From: Thiomonas arsenitoxydans
Lineage (GTDB): Bacteria; Pseudomonadota; Gammaproteobacteria; Burkholderiales; Burkholderiaceae_C
Length of the DNA: 64,000 bases
Assembly: GCF_000253115.1 (NCBI RefSeq)
Contig: NC_014145.1
Span: 2,852,001 to 2,916,000, forward strand
Direction: 5' to 3'
The translations under genes and the position numbers were made by a program. Numbering within the stretch: the first letter of the stretch is position 1; the number at the start of each line of letters is the position of its first letter. The notes under the pieces were generated by a model. That model made no database searches and had not been told where the DNA came from. It saw only the letters and a program-made list of their open reading frames with translations. Below, piece after piece: positions 25,846-35,885 of the stretch.

Positions 25846-26025
25846 GTGGACAAACAAGAACTTTGCAGTTGGATGTGCCTGATCTGTGGCTTCATTTACT
25901 CAGAAGCCGAGGGCCATCCAGAGAGCGGCATTGCACCGGGTACGCGTTGGGCCGATGTGCCGATGAACTGGACCTGCCCCGAGTGCGGTGCGCGCAAAGA
26001 AGATTTCGAAATGGTGCCGGTCTAG
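25846..26025 (+). CDS. Rubredoxin
   Basis: A one-iron electron carrier of 59 aa. Both iron-binding loops are intact: MCLICGFIY near the start and [14 protein letters not shown] near the end, with the usual [12 protein letters not shown] between them. GTG at 25846 gives the family length; ATG at 25873 would cut into the first iron loop. It is divergent from thiD. Its stop codon lies in the loop of an intrinsic terminator. Confidence 0.92.
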   Translation: MDKQELCSWMCLICGFIYSEAEGHPESGIAPGTRWADVPMNWTCPECGARKEDFEMVPV

Positions 26026-26040
26026 ACGGCGCCATTTTTT
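26011..26040 (+). terminator. Rho-independent terminator overlapping the rubredoxin stop
   Basis: ATGGTGCCG (26011-26019) pairs with CGGCGCCAT (26027-26035), with one G-U pair and a 7-nt loop, and runs into TTTTTT. The TAG stop codon (26023-26025) sits in the loop. This separates rubredoxin from the pil operon. Confidence 0.8.
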
Positions 26041-26125
26041 GAGAAGGTGCCGGTTTAATCGGGAACGGCAAGTCACCGCAGCTGTTTACAGCGTTTTTCC
26101 TTTTCCCCTTTTGCAAAGGATGTGC

Positions 26126-26536
26126 ATGGTTGCGCCTACCAGCCCATTCAAAGTGTTGGTCATCGATGACAGCAACACCATCCGCCGCAGCGCCGAGATT
26201 TTTCTCAAGCAGGCCGGCTATGAGGTGCTGCTCGCCGAAGACGGCTTTGACGCCTTGTCCAAGGTCAACGACCACGAGCCCGACCTGATTTTCTGCGACA
26301 TTCTGATGCCCCGGCTCGACGGCTATCAGACCGTGGCCGTCATCCGCCGCAGCGGCAAGTTTTCCCATATCCCCATGGTCATGCTCTCCAGCAAGGACGG
26401 CGTGTTCGACAAGGCGCGCGGCCGCATGGTCGGCGCGCAAGACTATCTGACCAAGCCCTTCACCAAAGATCAACTGCTCGACGCAGTCAAGCGGCACCTG
26501 AACGCCAACCAGCCTGCTGCTGCGACCGGCTCCTGA
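26126..26536 (+). CDS. pilG: Twitching-motility response regulator PilG
   Basis: 136 aa CheY-like receiver. The acidic pocket is VIDDSN, the phospho-acceptor Asp lies in LIFCDILMPRLDGY, and the Thr/Ser and Lys sites are in VMLSSKDG and YLTKPFTKD. In Pseudomonas, PilG drives type IV pilus extension and cAMP output under ChpA. The ATG at 26126 is spaced well from AAGGA; a second ATG six bases upstream is too close to it. First gene of the Pil-Chp operon. Confidence 0.92.
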   Translation: MVAPTSPFKVLVIDDSNTIRRSAEIFLKQAGYEVLLAEDGFDALSKVNDHEPDLIFCDILMPRLDGYQTVAVIRRSGKFSHIPMVMLSSKDGVFDKARGRMVGAQDYLTKPFTKDQLLDAVKRHLNANQPAAATGS

Positions 26537-26575
26537 TCGCGCTTCTCGCGCTTCTCGCTCTTCTTTTCATCCGCC

Positions 26576-26941
26576 ATGCCCGTACACAATATTCTCATCG
26601 TTGACGATTCCAAGACCGAGCTGTATTTCCTCTCCGACCTGCTCACCAAGCACGGCTTTGCGGTGAACACGGCGGAAAACGGCGAGCAGGCGCTGGCCAT
26701 GCTCGCGGCCGTGAAGCCCGATCTGATTCTGATGGATGTGGTGATGCCCGGCCAGAACGGCTTTCAGCTCACGCGACAGATCACGCGCGACCCGGCTTAC
26801 TCCGGCATACCCGTCATCATGTGCACCAGCAAGAAGCTTGAAACCGACAAGGTCTGGGCCATGCGTCAAGGCGCGTCCGACTATGTCATTAAGCCGGTGA
26901 ACGCCACCGAGTTGCTCGACAAGATCCGCGCCATCGCCTGA
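26576..26941 (+). CDS. pilH: Twitching-motility response regulator PilH
   Basis: 121 aa single receiver domain: ILIVDDSKTE, phospho-acceptor in LILMDVVMPGQNGF, IMCTSKK and YVIKPVNATE. PilH opposes PilG in pilus control in Pseudomonas, acting on retraction or as a phosphate sink. It lies 39 bp after pilG with no strong ribosome-binding site visible. Confidence 0.92.
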   Translation: MPVHNILIVDDSKTELYFLSDLLTKHGFAVNTAENGEQALAMLAAVKPDLILMDVVMPGQNGFQLTRQITRDPAYSGIPVIMCTSKKLETDKVWAMRQGASDYVIKPVNATELLDKIRAIA

Positions 26942-26990
26942 AGCTCACGCTCGTCCGCACCGCTTCGTCTTCCACCCAACGTCTCCGCCT

Positions 26991-27515
26991 ATGTCCAGAG
27001 CCTCGCTGCGCGAATTTCAGACCCATCTCGCACAACGCCTGACGGCCGCGCAAAGCGGGCAAGCCCCTTCACGCTGGCTGGCCGTGCTGGCGGGGCAGTG
27101 GCGCTTTTTGCTGCCCCTGGAGTTCTCGGGCGAGATTTCGCCCATGCAGCACTGCGCCCCGCTGCCGCACGCCCTGCCCTGGTTCCTGGGCCTGGTCAGT
27201 CTGCGGGGCCAGGTCTGCGGCGTGGTGCATCTGGGCCGGTTCATGGGCGAAGACGCCGCTGCCCTGACGCCGCAGGCCCGACTCATCCAGTTCGCCCCGG
27301 CGCTCGACATCAACACCGCCCTGCTGGTCGATCAACTGGTCGGGCTGCGCAACCCCGATCAACTCCAGAAAGTTCTCCGCGTTCAAGAGGATGGGCTTGG
27401 TGAAGGGGTGCACCCTTGGCTGGGAAGCACATATCGCGATGCCGAGCAGAACCTCTGGCATGAAGTCGACCTGCTGGCTCTGGCCGAAAACGAACAATTC
27501 CTGAGCGTCACCTGA
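26991..27515 (+). CDS. pilI: CheW-like coupling protein PilI
   Basis: 174 aa CheW domain. It joins the receptor PilJ to the kinase ChpA. The beta-barrel pattern is seen in [38 protein letters not shown] and [12 protein letters not shown]. Position between pilH and pilJ confirms the role. Confidence 0.9.
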   Translation: MSRASLREFQTHLAQRLTAAQSGQAPSRWLAVLAGQWRFLLPLEFSGEISPMQHCAPLPHALPWFLGLVSLRGQVCGVVHLGRFMGEDAAALTPQARLIQFAPALDINTALLVDQLVGLRNPDQLQKVLRVQEDGLGEGVHPWLGSTYRDAEQNLWHEVDLLALAENEQFLSVT

Positions 27516-27540
27516 AATTTCGATCGACGCGCGATTTTGC

Positions 27541-27576
27541 TGAATTTGCTGAATTTGCTGAATTTGCTGAATTTGC
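27541..27576. repeat. Four perfect copies of a 9-bp tandem repeat between pilI and pilJ
   Basis: The unit TGAATTTGC occurs four times in a row, with a partial copy (TTTTGC) just before. It lies in the 143-bp pilI-pilJ gap, 83 bp before the pilJ start, in AT-rich sequence unlike the flanking genes. Copy number could vary by slippage. Confidence 0.95.
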
Positions 27577-27658
27577 TTTCACTGCGCTGTACCTGTTTTT
27601 AGTCAACCGTCATCTGCCGGTTTGCATCCTCAACTTCATCACGTTTTACGGAGCGGTC

Positions 27659-29869
27659 ATGTCCTTACTCTCGTCCCTTTTCGGAACGAAAAACAACGAA
27701 TCGTCAAGCGACACCGAAATCGCGCCGACGGCGCTCGGCCGGGGTGGACAGGAAACCCTGCAGATCGATTCCAGCATCGGAGATCCGACCAGCGCCCTGC
27801 ATCAAGCCCAGGGCAACCGCCCGCTGATTCTGCGGCTGCCGATGATCAGCCGCATGATGCTGGCCCAGCAACAGCGCTTTTTCGGCGTGCTGCTCATCAT
27901 CTCGCTGGTACTGCTCGGCCTGACCCTGATTGTGGTGCTGCGTGGAACGTCCGACTCGGCCCGGCAGCTCGAAGCCTCCGGCGCGGCGCTGACCCAGTCT
28001 CAGCGTCTGGCGCGTTCGATGAACGCGGCGCTATTGGGCAATAAAGACGCTTTCGCCACCGTGCGTTCCAGCGCCGAGGCCCTGAAATCGGAAGTCGCCG
28101 TCCTGCAGCAAACCAGCGTGCCCGCTGGCGGCCAGGCGCTACTCGACAAGATCGGCCCGGAAACCGAGACCAGCGTGAAAAACGCCGACTTGCTCGCCAA
28201 GCAGGAAGGTGTGCTGACGACGACTGCCCAGCAGCTCACCGACATCAACCGCCAGACCGATGCCCTGCTCGACAGCGCCCAGACGTTGACTTCGCTGCTG
28301 CTGCAGCAAAAAGCGTCGGCGAGCAATATCAACGCCGCCAGCCAGCTCACCATGCTGACCCAGCGCATCGACAAATCAGCCAACGCTTTTCTGTCGTTTC
28401 AAGGCGTGCGGCCCGAGGCTGTGTTCACCCTCGGCAAGGATCTGACCACCTTCAACACGCTGAGCAAGGGACTGCTGGACGGCAATGCCGACCTGCAACT
28501 CACCGCCCTAGCCGATCCGCAATCGCGCCAACAGTTGCAAAGCCTGATCCAGACCTACGCCAAGACCGAAGCCTCTGCCCGCACCCTGCTGGCCAACCTG
28601 CCCAGCCTGGCCTCGGCGCGTGAGGCGCAAAACGCGGTGCTCGCCTCATCCGGCCAGCTCTACGACAACCTCAATCAGCTGCAAAGCCTGTATTCCTCGC
28701 GCACCGGCGTGAGCTGGCCGGCGATTTTGTTCCTCGCCCTGCTGGGCCTGCTGGCCATCATCGCCGCCACCGACCTGATCTACATCATGCTCAACGAGGC
28801 GCGCCAACGTGCCACGCTGGTGGAACTGCAGCGTCGGCAAACCGAGCGTCAAGAGCTTGAAGCCCGGCGCACCAACGAGTCGAATCAGGCCGCCATTTTG
28901 CGGTTGATGAACGAACTGCAAACCGTGGCCGAGGGCGACCTCACCCAGCAGGCCACCGTGACCGAAGACATTACCGGCGCCATCGCCGACTCGGTGAACT
29001 ACACCGTGGAAGAGCTGCGCACCCTGGTGGGACAGGTTCAGCAGACGGCCGACCAGGTGGGCGAAGGCGCCTCTCAGGCGCAAACCACTTCCGACCGCCT
29101 GATGCGCAGCGCCGACGAGCAGCTCAACAAAATTCGTGAAACCGGTCAGTCGGTTCTCGACATGGCGCAGCGCATCAACCAGGTGTCGGTTCAGGCGCAG
29201 CAATCGGCCGAGGTGGCGAACCAGTCGCTGCAGGCCGCCGAGCAGGGGCAGCGCGCCGTGCGCAACTCCATCGACGGCATGAACAGCATTCGCGACCAGA
29301 TTCAAGATACCTCCAAGCGCATCAAGCGGCTGGGTGAATCGTCGCAGGAGATCGGCGAAATCACCGAGCTGATTTCCGACATTACCGAACAGACCAACGT
29401 GCTGGCCTTGAACGCTGCCATTCAGGCCGCGTCAGCGGGTGAAGCGGGTCGCGGCTTCTCGGTGGTGGCCGAGGAAGTGCAGCGCCTGGCCGAGCGTTCG
29501 GCCGAGTCGGCCAAGCAGATTGCCGCGCTGGTGCGCACCATTCAGACCGACACCCAAGACGCCGTGGCCGCCATGGAAAAGAGCACCCAGGGCGTGGTCG
29601 AAGGGGCCAAGCTGGCCGATAACGCCGGCGCCGCGCTGGCCCAGATCGACGCGGTGTCGCGCCAGCTTGCCGAGCTGATTACGCAGATTTCGCAACAGAC
29701 CCAGATCGAAGCCAGTTCCGCCAACAAGGTGGCCGACAACATCCAGACCATTTTCACCGTGACCGAGCAGACCTCCGAAGGCACGCGCTCCACCGCCTCG
29801 CTGGTGCGCGACCTCGCGCGTGTCGCCGACGATCTGCGCCAGTCCGTCTCGCGGTTCAAGATCAACTGA
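27659..29869 (+). CDS. pilJ: Methyl-accepting chemotaxis protein PilJ
   Basis: 736 aa receptor of the Pil-Chp system. The cytoplasmic N-tail is about 70 residues. The first membrane span is [19 protein letters not shown], then a periplasmic PilJ-type helical sensor (about 100-355). The second span is [19 protein letters not shown], followed by a HAMP-like linker. The signalling hairpin tip is [20 protein letters not shown]. Conserved Gln/Glu in the helices could be adaptation sites, though no CheR/CheB homologue (PilK/ChpB) lies in the operon. Confidence 0.93.
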   Translation: MSLLSSLFGTKNNESSSDTEIAPTALGRGGQETLQIDSSIGDPTSALHQAQGNRPLILRLPMISRMMLAQQQRFFGVLLIISLVLLGLTLIVVLRGTSDSARQLEASGAALTQSQRLARSMNAALLGNKDAFATVRSSAEALKSEVAVLQQTSVPAGGQALLDKIGPETETSVKNADLLAKQEGVLTTTAQQLTDINRQTDALLDSAQTLTSLLLQQKASASNINAASQLTMLTQRIDKSANAFLSFQGVRPEAVFTLGKDLTTFNTLSKGLLDGNADLQLTALADPQSRQQLQSLIQTYAKTEASARTLLANLPSLASAREAQNAVLASSGQLYDNLNQLQSLYSSRTGVSWPAILFLALLGLLAIIAATDLIYIMLNEARQRATLVELQRRQTERQELEARRTNESNQAAILRLMNELQTVAEGDLTQQATVTEDITGAIADSVNYTVEELRTLVGQVQQTADQVGEGASQAQTTSDRLMRSADEQLNKIRETGQSVLDMAQRINQVSVQAQQSAEVANQSLQAAEQGQRAVRNSIDGMNSIRDQIQDTSKRIKRLGESSQEIGEITELISDITEQTNVLALNAAIQAASAGEAGRGFSVVAEEVQRLAERSAESAKQIAALVRTIQTDTQDAVAAMEKSTQGVVEGAKLADNAGAALAQIDAVSRQLAELITQISQQTQIEASSANKVADNIQTIFTVTEQTSEGTRSTASLVRDLARVADDLRQSVSRFKIN

Positions 29870-29918
29870 CCCGCCTTCCTCGCATGCATTCCAACGTCCG
29901 TCCCTCGCGTTTTCCGGC

Positions 29919-32900
29919 ATGAACACAGTCTCCGCTTCGAATCCCGCCGTGGCACCCGCCCCTGAGACGGACATGGGGCCTTTGGCCTGGCTGCTCGATC
30001 AGATCAGCGACAACCTCCAGTCCGCCCGCACCGCGCTCAAGCGCGCCGCCCAGCAGCAGGACGACGGCGTGCTCGGTTCGGTCCAGGCCGAAAAAACGGG
30101 TCTGCGCACCGCTCGCACCCAGGTGCACCAGGCCGCAGGCGCCATCGAACTGCTGGGCTTTTTTGGCGCGGCGCGCCTGATGCAAGCCGCCGAGAACGCG
30201 CTCGATCAACTCATCGACCATCCGGAAAAACTCGACAACAACGCACTGCAGCGTTTCGAGGCCGGCTTCAACGCCCTGGTCGATTTTCTCGAATCCCAGC
30301 GGGCGGGCAAAAATGAACCGGCGCTCAAGCTCTATCCGCAGTACCGCGACCTGATGGAACTGGCGCAGGCCGAGCGCATCCACCCGGCCGACCTGTGGGA
30401 CTACGACTGGACCTGGCCGGACGCCCCGCCCGTTACCGACGCCGCAGGCGCCCCTGCCCCCACGCTGACGCAGGATGATCGCGCCCAGTTCGAAATGGGC
30501 TTGCTGCATGTGCTGCGCGGTCAGCAGACCGCCTCCGCCATGCAGACGCTCGACGCCGTCGCGCGTCGGGCGCAGGCCAGCAGCGCGGGGCCGACGGCCA
30601 GCCTGTGGTGGCTCGCGCGCGGCTTGTTCGAAGCCATCGGCAGCGGCCTGCTCACACCCGATCTCGACATCAAACGGCTGCTCAACCGCCTCAACCTGCA
30701 ATTGCGCAGCCAGTTGCAAGGGCAAAGCCCCGCCCCCCAAAGGCTGGGTCACGACCTCACCTTCTTTTGCGCCCAGTCGCTGCACGGCAATGGCGACGTC
30801 ACCGCGCAGTCCCTTCCGGTGCTGCGGGCCATTGACAACCGGCTGCACCTAGCCGCCGCGCCGTTTGCCGATTACCACCAAAGCCATTTCGGTCTGATCG
30901 ACCCCGCCCTGGTGCAGCAAGTCCGCAAGCGCGTGCAAACCCTGCGCGACGCCTGGAGCGCACTGGCTGGTCACGCGCAGACGCACCTCGATCCCGCTCG
31001 CATGGCCCGCCTGGTCGATCTCACCCAGGCGCTAGAACAACCTCTGCACGCACTCACGCCGGGCAGCGAAGCGCTGCCGCAATCGCTCGCGGGCCTGTTC
31101 AAGAAAATCAGCGCGCGCAGCGACTTTCTCACCCCCGAGCGCGCGCTCGATGTCGCCACCGCCATTCTGTTTCTCGAAATCACCTTTGCCCACTTCCGTC
31201 CCGAAGAGCAGCGATTTCTGGAGCGCTCACAAATCCTCGCGCGGCGCCTCGACCAGAGCGCCAACGGCCAAACGCCAGACCCGCTGGCCGGCTGGATGGA
31301 AGACCTGTTCCGCCAGGCCTCCGAGTCACAGACCATGGGCAGCGTGGTGCAAGAACTGCGCGCCGATATGAGCACCGTCGAGAAACTGCTCGACGCCTAT
31401 TTCCGCGACCCGTCGCACAAGCCCGATCTGGCGCAAGTGCCTCATCTGCTGTCGCAGATGCGCGGCGTGTTCTCGGTGCTCGGCGTCGATGTCGCCAGCC
31501 AGGCGCTGAGCTACCTGCGCACCGAAATCGACAGCCTCGTGGCCGACGATGTGCCGACCGACAGCCAGCGCTTCGACGCCCTGGCCAGCAATATCGGCGT
31601 GCTCGGTTTTTTGGTCGACATGCTGTCCTACCAACCCGAGCTGGCCAAAACCCTGTTCGTGTTCGACAACGGCAAAAAAGAGCTGCGCGCCGTCGTTCCC
31701 TCCACCCAGCGCACCGCTCCGCCCACCCTGCAGCAAGACGTCGAGCACGCGGCGCAGCAACTCAAGGACGACATCGCCCAGGGCCTGCCGCCCGAGCAGG
31801 CGCAGCAACGCCTGGCGCAGTTGCGCGCCGAGGCCGCCCTGGCCGGCGTACCCGATCTTCCGGCGCAGATGCTGAGCGTGCCCAGCGAAGGTGTGAGCGA
31901 ACTGCCGAGTGAACCTCACACGCCCCAGGAGACAGACGCCGCCCCCGCTCAAGAGGCGTCCGCAACCCCGGCCGAGCCGACTGTCACGCCTGAATCCGCC
32001 CCTGAACCCGCTCAGGAGGCGACCCCGCCCGCCGAGCCCGAAGACGACGCCGAAGACGAACTGAACGACATCTTCCTGGAGGAAGCCCGGGAGGTCATCG
32101 CAAGCGGCCACGAACAACTGCAGCAACTGCACGCCAACCTCGACGACGAAGGCGCGCTCACCAGCCTGCGCCGCGCTTTTCACACCCTCAAAGGCAGCTC
32201 GCGCATGGTCGGCCTGCGCGACTATGGCGAAGCCGCCTGGGCGCTCGAACAAGTGTTCAACCGCCAAATCGCCGATCAGCACCGGGCCTCTCCGCCCTTG
32301 CTCAACCTGGCCGCGCACGCGCTCACCGAGCTTGGCGAATGGACCGCAGCGATCCAGCAAGGCCAGGCCGAGGCGTTCAGCAGCGAGCCCCTGCGCCGTG
32401 CCGCCGAGGCCTATGCAGCAGGCGAATCCGCCGAGCCCGCGTTGCCCACCCTGCACGACGCACCTAACGAACCCTCAATGGCCGCCGAACCCGCCGCCGT
32501 TGAAGCGGCGGAATCGCCCGGCGAACCAGCAGCACCCGAACCGGAGGCCCTGCACGAACCCACCGACTTCAATGCGCTGTTCGAAGGCATCGACCTCGAA
32601 CTTCCCCATCACACCCTGGCGCCCGAGCCGATGCCTTCGGCCGAGATGTCCCCGGTCGAGATTGCTCAGGCCGATGTACCCGCTGTCGATCTGCCCGCTG
32701 TCGATCTGCCCCAGGTCGAAGAAGCCGACATGGCTGAATTCGAGGCGGCCGTCTCCGCGCAGCAAGCTCCCCCGGCCGACACCGCCGCCGACACCGACAT
32801 CGCACCAGTGCCGCCCGAAAATAGCGACGAAGGCGAACCCGGCTACCGCCAGATCGGCGAGTTGCGCATTCCCACCCCGCTCTACAACATTTACCTGGCC

Positions 32901-35885
32901 GAAGCCGACGAACTCTCGCGCCATCTGTACAGCGACATTCACGACTGGCTGACCGATCCCGCCCAGGCGCTCGGCGATGCGGCCGTCATTTCGGCGCACA
33001 AGCTCGCGGGCAGTTCGGCCACCGTCGGCCTGCGCAGTGTGGCCGATCTCGCCAGCCAGACCGAGCATGCGCTCGACGCCCTGCGCGACCTGCCCGCGCA
33101 CGCCGCGCGACCTGCCGATCTCGACGCCTTGGCACAGGCGGCCAGCGACATCAAACAACTGCTGCACCAGTTTGCCGCGGGCTTCCTCAAGCCCGTGCAA
33201 GCCGAGCTGCTCACCCGGCTCGAAGCCCTGCAGGAAGCTGCGCTGGCCCAGAATGCCCAGCCGAGCGCCGAGTCGGTAACCGAGTTGACCCACACGGCCG
33301 AACCGGCTGTCCAGCCTGAACAAATCGCCGCTCCAGAGCTTGCGCCCGCAACGCTCGAGCCCGCCTCGGCCGAAACTCCGCAGCCGCAGGTCAGCGCAAC
33401 CCAATCTGCCGCGTCTGCCGACCAGTTGGTCGACACCATCGATCCCGACCTGTTCCCAATTTTCGAGGAAGAGGCCAACGAACTGCTGCCCGCCCTGGCC
33501 GCCAGCCTGCGCCAGTGGGAACAGCATCCGCAAGACACCGCGCCAGCCGCTCAAGCCATGCGGGCGCTGCACACGCTCAAAGGCAGTGCGCGCATGGCTG
33601 GCGCCATGCAACTCGGCGACCTGGCGCACAGCCTCGAATCCGACATCGACACCCTGACGGCCAATACGCCGGTCAGCGAGGCCGATCTGGCCGAGCTGCT
33701 GGGCCGTTTCGACCATCTCAACACCCGCTTCGACCGCCTGTGCAGCGCGGCGCAGCGCGGCGAAAGCCAGCTGGCCGACCTGCCGGTGGCCACCGTTTCC
33801 GAGGTGTTCACCCCAAGCGCCGAGCCCGACAGCGCTGCGTCGGCCCAGCCGCTGCCTGCGGTGGCCGTCAACACAGCTGCCACGCCTGCTGCGGCCGAGC
33901 CGGTCAACCGCGTCCTCGCGCCGCGTATCGCCGCACAGGCTGTGCGCGTGCGCGCCGGGCTGCTCGACCGTCTGGTCAATCAGGCGGGCGAAATCACCAT
34001 TTCGCGCGCCCGGCTGGAAAACGAGTTCGGCGCCATCCGCGCTTCGGTGGGCGATCTGAGCGACAACCTCGACCGTCTGCGCCAGCAGGTGCGCGAAATC
34101 GAAATTCAGGCCGAGGCGCAGATGAGCGCGCAGGTGCAGGCCGCGCGCGACGAAAACCGCGATTTCGACCCGCTCGAATTCGACCGCTTCACCCGCGCGC
34201 AGGAACTCACCCGCATGATGGCCGAGTCGGTCAACGACATCGCCATGGTGCAGGGCACGCTCAGCCGCCTGCTGCGCGAAGTCGACGACGACATGACCCG
34301 CCAGGCGCGCCAGACCCGCGAGCTGCAGCGCGACCTGCTGCGCACCCGCATGGTCGAGTTCGACAGCCTGTCCGAGCGGCTTTACCGCACCGTGCGTCAG
34401 GCCGCCAAAGACCTCGGCAAAGCGGTGCGCCTGGAAATCATCGGCGGCGCCATTGAACTCGACCGCGGCGTGCTCGAGCGCGTTTCCAGCAGCTTCGACC
34501 ACTTGCTGCGCAACGCCGTGGCGCACGGCATCGAGACTGCGGAAGAACGCAAGGCGGCGGGCAAGCCCGAAGTCGGCACCCTCACCCTGAGCCTGCGGCA
34601 AGACGGCAACGAAGTCGTCATCACCCTGGCCGACGACGGACGCGGTCTCAACTATGCCGCCATCCGCGCCAAGGCCGAACGCCTCGGCCTGCTCGCCCCA
34701 GGGCAGAACGTCTCCGAGGCAGAACTGACGCAACTGGTCTTCCGCCCGAACTTCAGCAGCGCCGAGAGCACCACCGCAGTGGCTGGCCGCGGCGTGGGGC
34801 TCGACGTGGTGCGCACCGAAGTCAACGCCCTGGGCGGTCGCGTGCTGCTCGACAACCAGCCGGGCTCCGGCGCTCGCTTCACCCTGCTGCTGCCACTGAC
34901 CACCGCCATCACCCATGTGGTCTTGCTGCGCACCGGCGCTGCCGTGTATGCCGTGCCCGCCAATCTGGTGGACATCGTGCTGCGCTTCAAGCCCGAGCAG
35001 ATCTCCAACGCCGCGCGCACCCTGAGCATCGAGTATGCCAACAATACCCTGCCCTTCTACTGGCTGGGCGCCCTGCTTGGGCAATCGGGCGGCAGCAGTG
35101 AGCCGTTCGGCAAAAGCGTGCCCGTGGTCGTGATTCGAAGCGCCACGCAGCGTGTGGCCATTCAGGTCGATGAAGTCGTGGGCAACCGCGAAGTGGTGGT
35201 GAAAAATCTGGGGCCGCAGCTCTCGCGCGTGCCGGGTCTGGCCGGCATTTCCGTGCTGCCCAACGGAGACGCCGCGCTGATCTACAACCCGGTGGCGCTC
35301 GCCGCGGTTTATGGCGCTGATGCCGCGGCCCGCATGCAGGCTGTGCCGCTGACGCCCGTGGCCCCGAGTGCAGACGCTGTTCCCGCCGCTGTCTCCACCT
35401 CGGTTTCGACCTCCGAGCCCAGCGAGACGCCGATCGATGCGTCCGGGCTCACTCCCGGCCTGCCCCCCACGGGCGACGCGGCGCAGGCCGCGAAGAGCGG
35501 CAATCCGCTCATCATGGTGGTGGACGACTCCATTACCGTGCGCCGCGTCACGCAGCGCTTCCTGCAGCGCAACGGTTATCTGGTGCAACTCGCCAAAGAC
35601 GGCCTCGACGCCCTGGAGCAACTGCAGCAGACCAGCACCCTGCCCAATGTGATTCTGCTCGACATCGAAATGCCGCGCATGGACGGCTTCGACCTCACCC
35701 GCAACATCCGCGCCGACTCACGGCTGCAGAAGCTGCCCATCATCATGATCACCTCGCGCATTGCCGACAAGCATCGCAACTACGCCGCGCAGCTTGGGGT
35801 GAATCACTATCTCGGCAAGCCCTATTCCGAGACCGGGCTGCTCGAACTGATTCGCACCTTTACCCAGTCGGCAGTGAATCACTGA
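29919..35885 (+). CDS. chpA: Hybrid chemosensory histidine kinase ChpA/PilL
   Basis: 1988 aa CheA-type kinase of the Pil-Chp system. An N-terminal 600-residue helical region lacks a phospho-His. Three HPt domains follow, with His in FHTLKGSSRM (about 753), AHKLAGSSATVG (about 1026) and LHTLKGSARM (about 1217), joined by Pro/Glu-rich linkers. The dimerisation and ATPase core has LLRNAVAHGIE (about 1530) and GRGVGLDVVRTEV. A CheW-like domain (about 1657-1780) and a receiver with Asp in ILLDIEMPRMDG (about 1914) finish it. Pseudomonas ChpA is about 2470 aa with more HPt units, so this is a slimmer version. The ATG at 29919 gives the family N-terminus. It overlaps phrB by 7 bp tail to tail. Confidence 0.93.
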   Translation: MNTVSASNPAVAPAPETDMGPLAWLLDQISDNLQSARTALKRAAQQQDDGVLGSVQAEKTGLRTARTQVHQAAGAIELLGFFGAARLMQAAENALDQLIDHPEKLDNNALQRFEAGFNALVDFLESQRAGKNEPALKLYPQYRDLMELAQAERIHPADLWDYDWTWPDAPPVTDAAGAPAPTLTQDDRAQFEMGLLHVLRGQQTASAMQTLDAVARRAQASSAGPTASLWWLARGLFEAIGSGLLTPDLDIKRLLNRLNLQLRSQLQGQSPAPQRLGHDLTFFCAQSLHGNGDVTAQSLPVLRAIDNRLHLAAAPFADYHQSHFGLIDPALVQQVRKRVQTLRDAWSALAGHAQTHLDPARMARLVDLTQALEQPLHALTPGSEALPQSLAGLFKKISARSDFLTPERALDVATAILFLEITFAHFRPEEQRFLERSQILARRLDQSANGQTPDPLAGWMEDLFRQASESQTMGSVVQELRADMSTVEKLLDAYFRDPSHKPDLAQVPHLLSQMRGVFSVLGVDVASQALSYLRTEIDSLVADDVPTDSQRFDALASNIGVLGFLVDMLSYQPELAKTLFVFDNGKKELRAVVPSTQRTAPPTLQQDVEHAAQQLKDDIAQGLPPEQAQQRLAQLRAEAALAGVPDLPAQMLSVPSEGVSELPSEPHTPQETDAAPAQEASATPAEPTVTPESAPEPAQEATPPAEPEDDAEDELNDIFLEEAREVIASGHEQLQQLHANLDDEGALTSLRRAFHTLKGSSRMVGLRDYGEAAWALEQVFNRQIADQHRASPPLLNLAAHALTELGEWTAAIQQGQAEAFSSEPLRRAAEAYAAGESAEPALPTLHDAPNEPSMAAEPAAVEAAESPGEPAAPEPEALHEPTDFNALFEGIDLELPHHTLAPEPMPSAEMSPVEIAQADVPAVDLPAVDLPQVEEADMAEFEAAVSAQQAPPADTAADTDIAPVPPENSDEGEPGYRQIGELRIPTPLYNIYLAEADELSRHLYSDIHDWLTDPAQALGDAAVISAHKLAGSSATVGLRSVADLASQTEHALDALRDLPAHAARPADLDALAQAASDIKQLLHQFAAGFLKPVQAELLTRLEALQEAALAQNAQPSAESVTELTHTAEPAVQPEQIAAPELAPATLEPASAETPQPQVSATQSAASADQLVDTIDPDLFPIFEEEANELLPALAASLRQWEQHPQDTAPAAQAMRALHTLKGSARMAGAMQLGDLAHSLESDIDTLTANTPVSEADLAELLGRFDHLNTRFDRLCSAAQRGESQLADLPVATVSEVFTPSAEPDSAASAQPLPAVAVNTAATPAAAEPVNRVLAPRIAAQAVRVRAGLLDRLVNQAGEITISRARLENEFGAIRASVGDLSDNLDRLRQQVREIEIQAEAQMSAQVQAARDENRDFDPLEFDRFTRAQELTRMMAESVNDIAMVQGTLSRLLREVDDDMTRQARQTRELQRDLLRTRMVEFDSLSERLYRTVRQAAKDLGKAVRLEIIGGAIELDRGVLERVSSSFDHLLRNAVAHGIETAEERKAAGKPEVGTLTLSLRQDGNEVVITLADDGRGLNYAAIRAKAERLGLLAPGQNVSEAELTQLVFRPNFSSAESTTAVAGRGVGLDVVRTEVNALGGRVLLDNQPGSGARFTLLLPLTTAITHVVLLRTGAAVYAVPANLVDIVLRFKPEQISNAARTLSIEYANNTLPFYWLGALLGQSGGSSEPFGKSVPVVVIRSATQRVAIQVDEVVGNREVVVKNLGPQLSRVPGLAGISVLPNGDAALIYNPVALAAVYGADAAARMQAVPLTPVAPSADAVPAAVSTSVSTSEPSETPIDASGLTPGLPPTGDAAQAAKSGNPLIMVVDDSITVRRVTQRFLQRNGYLVQLAKDGLDALEQLQQTSTLPNVILLDIEMPRMDGFDLTRNIRADSRLQKLPIIMITSRIADKHRNYAAQLGVNHYLGKPYSETGLLELIRTFTQSAVNH

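Noticed and set aside
32475..35621. 1048-codon open frame on the minus strand opposite chpA
   Set aside because: It has no recognisable domain, reads as Gly/Gln/His-rich low-complexity protein, and is explained by the GC-rich codon use of chpA.
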